A DNA stretch of 64,000 nucleotides, from contig JAPFFF010000045.1 of NCBI GenBank assembly GCA_039105265.1, positions 124,001 to 188,000 of the forward strand. The letters are read 5' to 3'. Below, in pieces: positions 8,387 to 16,400 of this stretch. The number at the start of each line of letters is the position of its first letter. Position 1 is the stretch's first letter. The position numbers and the translations under genes were made by a program. This DNA is from Tritrichomonas musculus. Taxonomy: Eukaryota > Parabasalia > Tritrichomonadida > Tritrichomonadidae. Below the pieces are notes generated by a model. That model was not told the DNA's origin. It made no database searches and saw nothing but the letters and a program-made list of their open reading frames with translations.

Positions 8387-10705
8387 ATGTTTACGATTGA
8401 GCAGAGCGGACACATAACAAAAACAAATACCATTGACGGATTGATTAACGAATACATTAAAAGATATGTTGACAATTATGTTATCAAAGGTGATATATCG
8501 AACGGGAACGTATTAGGTTCAAACGGTAATGGAATCACTGAGGAACAATTGAATGAAGCTGTTAACGGATTGCGTGATTATGTTATCAACAATTACGCTT
8601 TATCAACTGATATACCTGAACCAATTGATTTAACGAATTATGCATTGAAGAGTGATATACCAGAAACTGTTGATTTGGCAGCGTGTTATACTAGCGGACA
8701 AGCTGATGAGAAGTTTGTTGATGAGGATGAATTGGCTTATGCATTAGATAAGTATGAAACGAAAACAGTTGCAGAAGGTAAGTATTCATTGAAAACAGAT
8801 ATACCAGAAGTACTCAAAAATAATGAACTACAATTGAATCCGAATGAAGAACCAACAGAAGAAGTTCAACAGAAATTGTTGAATGATGATAAACCGCTAT
8901 CAGCACAAGCATCATATATATTATCATCCATGGCAGTAACTAAAGCAATGGATTTGATTAATCTTGATGAGTATGCGAAGCTTACGAACTTAAGTGAATA
9001 TCGTAAAATGAATGATTTTAGTACTAACAATGTTATCACAAAAGATTTACCTATAACAGTAAAACGTTTTGTGTTTGATAAAGATTTATACAATTATGAT
9101 ACTACTCATGTACCATTTCATGCAGGAGCTCATTTAATAGGGACATATGATGTAATTGATGTTAATAATAATATACTTTCTACCAATAATAAGCTTGATA
9201 TTATATTTGAACCTGATCAAATCATTGATAAATATGAACCTGATTACAGATTTCAAATGTTATATCATGATGAACTTCATAGTTATTTTGTTTGGGAAGA
9301 GTATTCAGGTGCTATATACGGACGAGATGATAACATTGCAAATTCTCTGTTTTTAGTTTCAATAACATCAGCTACAATAGAAACAAATGATGAATTAGCA
9401 TTAAAGAGTCAATTACCTAAACCTGTTGACTTGACACCGTATTATACTAGTGCACAAGCTGATGAGAAGTTTGTTGATGAGGATGAATTAGCTTATGAAT
9501 TAGATAAGTATGCATTGAAAACAGAAATCCCAACAATTCCAACAGATTTGGTTAATAATGAAACATTAACAAATGCATTAAATGAATATAGAAAGAAAGA
9601 AGATTTGATTGCTAACGTATCAAAAAAAGTTATTCAACAATTACCTATTACTATAGGGATTTATGAACCAGAAGGAATAACGATGAATTTTGGAGGAACA
9701 TCATTTATTACATTTCATGAAGGAGCACATTTGATTGGTAATGTACCTTATACTGATTATAAATTCGATATCATATACCAAACACAAGAAACAGAAGAAA
9801 GACATGGAACAATTGCACATAAATATAATATTGGAGGGTTCTGTTATTTATATTGGGAAGAAGCAACAGGAGCATTATATGATTATTTTGGAACATATGG
9901 TGTTATAATTACATCAGCAGAATATGAAGGTGAAGTTGAATATGATGATGAATTGGTTTTAAAGAGTGAATGTGATGAAAAATATATAGCTAAAAATAGT
10001 TTGTTAGAAATATCTAGTCCAGCAAGTAATATAGCTAAATTTTATAGTTCTGTTGATGCTAATGTTATTACTTCAATTAGTTTTGGATATAATGATGTAT
10101 ATAATACTGATTTTGAATATAAATCTTCAAAAGGTGCTAATTCAGGTGAATTGTATATATATGTTGATGGTTATAAATTTCAATCTTTTCAAATGTTTGG
10201 TACTGCAAGAAATACAATAATTGATTCTAATTTAAAGGTTAACGGTACAATTACATCCAATGGTTCAAATACAATCACTCATTACTGTCCAATCGAATCA
10301 TCAATGAACTCTGTTAATGATTTCGTTGTTGGTTCTCCTGTGTATATGACAGGAAAGGTTTACAAACATGTTGGTGATGAATGGATACCTTCAACAGCAG
10401 ATGATACAACTGATTGTATTTGTAGTGTAAAGACATCAGGAACATGGAAGGAGTATGTCGGTATATGTGTGAGAATTGATGACAAAAATAAATGTATCAC
10501 ATTTAGTTCACATGGTGATTATATGGTTCGCGTTAATGATTCATCATGTTATTCAATCGGTGATGAGGTGTTTATCGATAATGAAGACAATAAGCTGAAA
10601 GTTCTTTCAGGAGAGACAGCGATAACATCAAAAATAAAACGCATGACTGTTGGAATCATTACGAGCATCATTGATGAAAGAACATTAGCTGTATTCAAAG
10701 AGTAA
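8387..10705 (+). CDS. Fibre-like attachment protein, modular (772 aa)
   Basis: It begins MFTIEQSGHITKTNTIDGLI, like 44031-46406 (MFTIEQAGGIKKVNTID). The middle is a series of short linker motifs (DIPEPVDL, ADEKFVDEDELAYxLDKYxxKT, LTNLSEY) and beta-rich blocks such as HAGAHLIG and FHEGAHLIG. The final 150 residues start THYCPIESSMNSVNDFVVGSPVYMTG and end TLAVFK; this C-terminal domain is shared by the fibre genes of all three elements and is probably the trimerising tip or receptor-binding head. The modular makeup and oligomeric-fibre look suggest a virion surface fibre. Parts are nearly identical at DNA level to element B and other parts to element C, so the gene is a mosaic. Confidence 0.6.
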   Translation: MFTIEQSGHITKTNTIDGLINEYIKRYVDNYVIKGDISNGNVLGSNGNGITEEQLNEAVNGLRDYVINNYALSTDIPEPIDLTNYALKSDIPETVDLAACYTSGQADEKFVDEDELAYALDKYETKTVAEGKYSLKTDIPEVLKNNELQLNPNEEPTEEVQQKLLNDDKPLSAQASYILSSMAVTKAMDLINLDEYAKLTNLSEYRKMNDFSTNNVITKDLPITVKRFVFDKDLYNYDTTHVPFHAGAHLIGTYDVIDVNNNILSTNNKLDIIFEPDQIIDKYEPDYRFQMLYHDELHSYFVWEEYSGAIYGRDDNIANSLFLVSITSATIETNDELALKSQLPKPVDLTPYYTSAQADEKFVDEDELAYELDKYALKTEIPTIPTDLVNNETLTNALNEYRKKEDLIANVSKKVIQQLPITIGIYEPEGITMNFGGTSFITFHEGAHLIGNVPYTDYKFDIIYQTQETEERHGTIAHKYNIGGFCYLYWEEATGALYDYFGTYGVIITSAEYEGEVEYDDELVLKSECDEKYIAKNSLLEISSPASNIAKFYSSVDANVITSISFGYNDVYNTDFEYKSSKGANSGELYIYVDGYKFQSFQMFGTARNTIIDSNLKVNGTITSNGSNTITHYCPIESSMNSVNDFVVGSPVYMTGKVYKHVGDEWIPSTADDTTDCICSVKTSGTWKEYVGICVRIDDKNKCITFSSHGDYMVRVNDSSCYSIGDEVFIDNEDNKLKVLSGETAITSKIKRMTVGIITSIIDERTLAVFKE

Positions 10706-11347
10706 ACCAATTGATTGATTTTCATTTTATTTTTGTTCATTTATTTATTAATTCATGATTTCAATACATATCTGGTCAAAAATAATTTTTCTTCAGAAAA
10801 AGTTCTCGAAAAATTTTTCGCTAATATTGCTATAAATGTATAAACCAATATAGTATATAACCATTTAAATATAAATCTGTAAATGAAAACTATTATTATA
10901 CGGCAATGATATGGCATGATGGGTATTGCGTCTACAGAGACCTTGTAAAGGTGGTAGGTTCGATTCACATACATGACACTTTTCTGTATTATTTTATATA
11001 TTATCCTAGAAAATGTAGAAAGCAACCGCTGGATTCGAAAGATAATAATATAAGAGAGGCAGAATGTACAACCCGTATACATTAAAACAATTCATGAAAA
11101 AAAAAACTATTATAAATGGTTTCCCACAAAGAACCGTCAAAAAACTAAAAACACTTTAACGTGTTCCCACAAAGAACCGTCAAAATACACCGTACTCTTT
11201 ACATTAATAATCTTTATACATATTACTTTAATAATAACACTGAATGACGGTTCTTTGTGGGTTTTTGCCAAATTGTTTTTGCTTTTTTGTTCAATCAGTG
11301 GAGCACAAAAATAAAAACATATAAATGTGTCATTTATTTTTATTCAT
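10706..11347. other. Non-coding stretch with tRNA-like patch and repeats
   Basis: No gene is convincing in these 642 bp. They hold AT-rich sequence, a tRNA-like stretch (about 10893-10985), a mini-hairpin ACCTT-GTA-AAGGT at 10940-10952, and three copies of a 17-bp repeat (11122-11261). An antisense open frame in the first half has hydrophobic, low-complexity content and no homologue in the other elements, so I do not count it. Confidence 0.5.
11122..11261. repeat. Three-copy 17-bp repeat (two direct, one inverted)
   Basis: CCCACAAAGAACCGTCA is present at about 11123-11139 and 11166-11182, and in inverted orientation (TGACGGTTCTTTGTGGG) at 11245-11261. The inverted copy can pair with either direct copy to give a 17-bp stem, with a loop of roughly 60 or 105 nt. 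This could be an origin or enhancer-type iteron set, or the scar of a small inverted-repeat insertion. Confidence 0.7.
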
Positions 11348-12112
11348 TCATGATTGAAATTGATTGAAGTATTCTTCAATGAGTGTGTGTAATTGTTCCA
11401 GCCGTTCATTCTTTATTATAATGTTGCAACCATTGATGGTATAATCATTACGAGGGAAGTTGTTCTTGACAAGTTCTTTAATGTCTTCATTTGGTGTCAT
11501 TGCAATAGGCAAATTATTTTTGAAATAGAATCTTTCATTATCATTGTTATGTGTTGATACAGCTCTGAATGTTCGCTTGTTTCTTCTCACAAGATGAAGA
11601 ATTGTGTTTTCAGCATCATTGGTTTCTTTCCAAATCAAATACTTGTAATTGTGTTCTTTGTTAGATGGTACGAGCCGTGGTTTCTTTTGTTGTATTTCTT
11701 CAACCAATTGTTGTCGTTCATGTTCAAAATGAGAATCAAGAAGCTTCATGATATATAATGCATAAACAGGCGATGCATACATTGCTACATGATTGACAAG
11801 CAATCGATGAATGTAATATCCACGTAATCCGTTGCCAACATTTTGCCTATTTTGGACTAATATTTCGACTGTGCAATTTTGCACTCTCGCCAATTCATCA
11901 AGAATTTCGTGTGTTTCATTTAAATTAAGCCATCTTGTTGGTTGTTTATTTGAATTGCATGCTGTTATGATTGAATTCATTTGATACATATCATCTTTGA
12001 TTGAATGAATGATTCTCAAACGCTGATTGTATTGAATATATTCATAATCATTGTTGATTGGTTGAGTTGTGGTGTTTGTGTTTGTGGCTGCGTTTGTTGT
12101 GTTGCTGCTCAT
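11348..12112 (-). CDS. KilA-N domain DNA-binding protein (254 aa)
   Basis: Residues about 25-135 match the viral KilA-N fold: an opening strand YEYIQYNQRLRIIHS, a helix with ITACNS, W-L and a helix, then GYYIHRLLVNHVAMYASPVYALYIMKLLDS, which fits the KilA-N signature (H-x-x-L-x-x-x-x-A-x-x-x-SP-x-[YF]-A). The C-terminal half (YKYLIWKE, LHLVRRNKRTFRAV, NDNERFYFKNNLPIAMTPN) is shared with 36605-37363. The family binds DNA in large DNA viruses and phages. The coding region contains a 24-bp palindrome at 11866-11889, where the two paralogues carry different palindromes. It is preceded by two TTTATTTTT-type motifs. Confidence 0.75.
   Translation of the reverse strand: MSSNTTNAATNTNTTTQPINNDYEYIQYNQRLRIIHSIKDDMYQMNSIITACNSNKQPTRWLNLNETHEILDELARVQNCTVEILVQNRQNVGNGLRGYYIHRLLVNHVAMYASPVYALYIMKLLDSHFEHERQQLVEEIQQKKPRLVPSNKEHNYKYLIWKETNDAENTILHLVRRNKRTFRAVSTHNNDNERFYFKNNLPIAMTPNEDIKELVKNNFPRNDYTINGCNIIIKNERLEQLHTLIEEYFNQFQS
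11866..11889. repeat. 24-bp palindrome (family 2) inside KilA-N gene
   Basis: In coding sense: arm CGA, GA, arm GTGCA, loop AAAT, arm TGCAC, AG, arm TCG. Outer and inner arms pair exactly, separated by an unpaired 2x2 step. It encodes eight codons within the variable segment before GLRGYYIH, the same place as the palindromes at 36810 and 28219. Confidence 0.75.
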
Positions 12113-12140
12113 TGTTTGAATTGCTGATAAAAAATTGATT

Positions 12141-12166
12141 TAAAAATAAATCAAATCAAAAATAAA
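12141..12166 (-). promoter_or_regulatory. Two TTTATTTTT-type motifs upstream of KilA-N
   Basis: Read on the minus strand, TTTATTTTTG (12157-12166) and TTTATTTTTA (12141-12150) lie about 30-55 bp before the KilA-N ATG at 12112. They match the motif placed before many other genes here. Confidence 0.35.
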
Positions 12167-12187
12167 TGATTTTCATTAATGATTTTC

Positions 12188-12357
12188 CAGGAGTGCAATA
12201 TTGCATGCCTGCATTTCATCGGTCGGAATTCTACCCGATGCATTTCCATTAATAATTTTTCGAGGCTCGGAATACCGAGGGTCGCATTTTCAAGAGGCAT
12301 TTTTCTGCTTCTCACATTTCATTGATGATTTTTCTGATGGTAGAAATCTACCACCTG
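12188..12357. repeat. Cluster of four 24-bp palindromes (family 2)
   Basis: Four 24-bp units lie at 12188-12211, 12217-12240, 12261-12284 and 12334-12357, in the 250 bp upstream of the KilA-N start. All fit the 3+2+5+4+5+2+3 layout with differing arms: inner arms are about GTGCA/TGCAT, GTCGG/CTACC (imperfect), CTCGG/CCGAG and GGTAG/CTACC. On the minus strand units are preceded by AATG or AAATG and followed by GAAAAAT- or AAAAATCAT-like AT-rich spacers, so unit and flank may have been copied together. Confidence 0.7.
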
Positions 12358-12360
12358 CAT

Positions 12361-12693
12361 TTAACGATTCTCAATGAAATAATCCTTTGCTGTGAAACCA
12401 TTGACATAAGGACAACAGCAATGATTCGATAATACCAACATTTTCGAATGAGCTGCTGTTAAAGCATTTTTGATAACAGTTATTTTACTCATCAGTTGTG
12501 AATTTAATTGAAGGTTTATATTCTTTCCTTTCATTACTGATTGCTTTTCAATGACATCTTTATAATCACTTGATTTGATGTTGTTCTTCTTCAATGATAT
12601 GCCTTTGAGCTTTAATGAAATTGTTTTGTCATCTGACCAAATCGTATAACATTTAGCACACAAAGCAACTTGATTTGCTCCAAACTTAATCAA
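12361..12693 (-). pseudogene. Duplicated 3' fragment of DNA polymerase B
   Basis: The 110 residues (IKFGANQVALCAKCYTIW, LKLKGISLKKNN, then the LSNHCCCPYVNGFTAKDYF tail) match only the last part of PolB; the full gene at 13403-17950 ends with the same blocks. There is no polymerase active site. DNA similarity to the full gene's tail is high over long runs (the stretch around AACATTTTCGAATGAGCTGC is shared). An HNH endonuclease gene lies between this fragment and the complete PolB gene, so the fragment looks like a duplicated or displaced gene tail associated with that insertion. Confidence 0.75.
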
Positions 12694-12737
12694 AAATAAA
12701 ACTATTAACGAAACAAAGTTGAATGATAGATATTAAA

Positions 12738-13346
12738 TTACATTAAATCATAGAGTCTTTTGAACTTCGAATAGTATACTTGAACATGCTTTCCTTCGTT
12801 ATTAAGCATAACAACAAAAAGTCCACCATCTCGCTTATCCATATTGATGTGAAGCTTACGATATTGGGCACCGTTAAAGAAATAAAAAGTATCATCATGA
12901 AAATAATAATCAGTGAATTCATGATTATTGTACTCATTAACAGTAATAGCATCATCAGATATTTCATCAACATATTCTGATTTAATATTTTTATATGAAT
13001 TTCTATTTCTTTGATTATTTGATGGCGTTATCCAACGAAGATTTGATAAATGATAATCAGTTGTGTCTCTGTTAATGTGGTCCAATTCTTTTTTGTGTTC
13101 AGGGTCATCGTTTATAATAAATTGTTTACCAATAAGTATGTGTTTCCTGTATGATTTTCGATTTAAACATACTCTTGGATATTCATGTTGTAATGATTCT
13201 TTTAATATTTTTCCAGTTTTCTTATTTCGGATGACAAAAGGATAAGTTGTTTGGATTTCATAATCGTTTTCAAATCCTTTTAACAGTTCAAATTCAGCTT
13301 CATCATCAACGTTTTCGATTTGTGGTTGTTCAACTGATTGACTCAT
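12738..13346 (-). CDS. HNH homing-endonuclease-like protein (202 aa)
   Basis: Second copy of the family at 3092-3667. It shows YPRVCLNRKSYRKHILIGKQFIINDDPEHKK, then LDHINRDTTDYHLSNLRWIT and NNQRNRNS, giving the HNH residues His, Asp-His and Asn in the expected order. The C-terminal domain has YVDEISDDAITVNEYNNHEF and ends HVQVYYSKFKRLYDLM. It lies immediately downstream of PolB and upstream of the partial PolB tail, the arrangement expected if the endonuclease inserted at or next to the polymerase 3' end. A TTTTATTTTT motif precedes the start on the minus strand. Confidence 0.75.
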   Translation of the reverse strand: MSQSVEQPQIENVDDEAEFELLKGFENDYEIQTTYPFVIRNKKTGKILKESLQHEYPRVCLNRKSYRKHILIGKQFIINDDPEHKKELDHINRDTTDYHLSNLRWITPSNNQRNRNSYKNIKSEYVDEISDDAITVNEYNNHEFTDYYFHDDTFYFFNGAQYRKLHINMDKRDGGLFVVMLNNEGKHVQVYYSKFKRLYDLM

Positions 13347-13402
13347 TTATATAAAAATAAAAAAAAAAAAATCATTAAAATTAAAAAGCTTTCAAAATTA
13401 GT

Positions 13403-16400
13403 TTAATGATTCACATAATAATATTTTGATGCATTCATTCCTTGAATGTATGGACAACAACAATGATTTGATAATACCAACATTTTCGAATGAGCTGCTG
13501 TTAAAGCATTTTTGATAACAGTTATCTTACTCATTTTATTACCATTCATTTGAAGGTTTATGTTCTGACCTTTCTTCAATGTTTGTTTATCAATGATTTC
13601 TTTATAATCACTTGATTTGATGTTGTTCTTCTTCAACGATATTCCTTTTAATTTCAAAGCTTTTGTTGTTCCATCTAGATTGAACAAACTATAGCACTTG
13701 GGACATAAACCGATTTGACATTCAGCTGTTTTTTCTACACAGCATCCGAGTATCTTTTTCTCATCATATACATCATTGATTGCTGGGTTTGGCATGAAGC
13801 TATAAATGTGTTTGTCATAAAATGTTTTGTCTTTGATGACGTAATCAAACAGCTGATTAATCGGTTTATTCATATCACCAGCGATAGACATGTAAAGGCT
13901 GTCTGTATCGACCGAGTTGAAATGAATCTTATTCATGTCAATGCATTTGTAAAGAAAGTCATAAAGGAAAGTCAAATACCAGTATTTCGCATTGTCTAAT
14001 GTCCAAAATGATTCCTGAAGACATGTATTACATTTGAATGAATGGGGTTGTGATTGTATCAAATAACAATCATTTGACAATTTACATCCATTGCGATAAG
14101 TATCGGATGCTATTAATTGAAATGCTTTATTTTTATCAACAATTCTTACTTTATTAAAGTTCTCTGAATTCATACCGTCATATCCGTAAGATCCGTTCAT
14201 GCTAATCTTGTAAAACTTTTCATTTCCGTGTGCCTTTCCCGACAATATATCTTGACGCTTCTTCATAAACTCACAAACAAATTGATTGAATCCGTCATGT
14301 GCCTCGTATAAACTCAAGCTCTTAATGTCATCAACAATAAGTCCGTGGTCAATTAAAAACCATAAATAATAGTTCGAGAACGTCATAAACGTGTTGCATG
14401 TATCAAGCAACATTGTCAGCTTTCTTGTTTCTTTATCGGCTGTATTCAGTTTATTGTCTTTCATATATTTGTACATATAGCTTCCTATCGTTTGCTCATC
14501 ATTCATTATATTGATGTTTCTAAACACAGGGGGAAAGTTAATCAAATCATTAATTTTATTCTTCGGGCATCTCAATTTAACTTCAGCTTTGAATATAAAC
14601 TCAGGGTTTGCATCAAATCGCTTCTTTGATTGAATGATATTCATTGCAGCATTGAATACCTTTTCATTCTTGTTTCCATCTTCATCATAAACATCAAATC
14701 GTTTTATAAATGAGCCAGGCAAGTACATGATTCCTCCGTGATAGGGATTAAATGAATGTTTTACTGAACTGAATGATGAAGGATACAATGAATTGAAATC
14801 AATACCAGCAACGTGTGAAACTATGTTTGAAGTGTCATAGCTGATGATTCTGTCATTGACGGCATCATATTTGAGTTTATTGATTAATGTTTGACCTCTG
14901 ATGTTCACTCGATGAAGTACATTTGATAATCCTCCCGTTATGTTCTCTCTCAAATTGTAGTATTCTTTTTCATCAGTTATGAGTGTTGGCAGGTGATGGA
15001 GCTTGCAGAATTTCTTCAATTGTATTTTGGTTCTTGTTATCTTGTCATCATCACGTTGTCTCAAACGATTACATTCAGCACAAGCCAACAAACAGTTATC
15101 AATCTGATGTCCTTTATTATTATCTATTCGGTCAAGAGTTGGTTTGTTGTTGTAAGTAAAGTGTTCACCACACAAATGGCATTTACCTGTTTCATTTGAT
15201 TCATACAATTTCATGAATGCATCAAAATCCTTTTCACTAACACATTTTGATATATCACGTTGATTTTGGTTCATCTTGTTGTGTTTCTCATCTTGCTTTC
15301 GATAGTTATCACATTTATTTAACCACCATTTCATTGTTGGTTTGAATGTGTTTGATTTATTGATGATTTCATAATCGTTCTTCGGATTGAAATCTTTATA
15401 AGCGAGAGCATATTTGATACATGAAGCATTCTTCGACAATGAAAGATTGCTAATCAAATCAACTTTGTATTCAGCATTCATTTGAATAAGGTTGTCAATA
15501 GGTTTAATCATCATTTCAACATCATTGTCATTGTATGATAACAAGTAATCCCAACGTGTTGCAAACCTCTTTGAATCAATCAAATACTCCTCATAATCAG
15601 CTTTTGTTAATGGATTCTTTTGATTGAGATAACTGTAGAAGTCTTCATATTTGAACGGTTCACTCTTTGACAACACTTCATTATAATTATCACTGTTGAT
15701 TGCTTCATAAGGAAAGACACCTTTCGAACTGTTAGATATACCGCCAAAATCGATTCCAAATTGTTTGAGTGTTCCTCCAGCAACAAATACTTGTGCATCA
15801 ATGAATCGTAATCGAATGGGATACTTTGATGATTTCAATATGATTTGTTTCAGTGATGTAGCAGTTCCAATCATTCCGCTATCGATAGACCAATGATTTT
15901 TAATCAATTGCTCTTTGAATAAGTTTGAATCAAATCGTGATGAATTAAAACCGAACACTGTTATTGTTTTCAATGATGTATCAATTTGATTTAGTTCTTC
16001 TTCCGATTTATCTTTAATGAAGCTCTTCAAATGATTCAATTTATCAACATACACATCACAGCCAACAACAAATAACCAGTCAATCCATTTGGCTATGAAG
16101 TCATTTGTTCGTATATCAAAGTTCTTTGTTATCAATCCTTTATCAAGTTTCACACATGATGAAACACTCAAAGGAATCAATCGAGAATTGATAACAGATT
16201 TATCGCTGACTTTCTTTTCAATCTTTTGCTCCATTGTTTCAAAATCATAAGTGATATAATGAATTGTTGGCTTCCATTCAAGCTCATATGAAAGACAATA
16301 CAAATAAACAGGATTGTTTAAAATGTGTGGACAATATGGCAAAGCTTCTCGTGAAGGAATGAAATCCTTTTTGAATTTACCATCACATTTCTTGACATGG

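Noticed and set aside
10893..10985. Intact tRNA gene
   Set aside because: A- and B-box-like sequences are present, but acceptor, T and anticodon stems do not pair well; kept only as a finding, not as a tRNA feature.
10753..11082. Antisense 109-codon open frame with hydrophobic stretches
   Set aside because: AT-rich low-complexity composition, no homologue in elements B or C, and it crosses the tRNA-like patch and hairpins; most likely chance.
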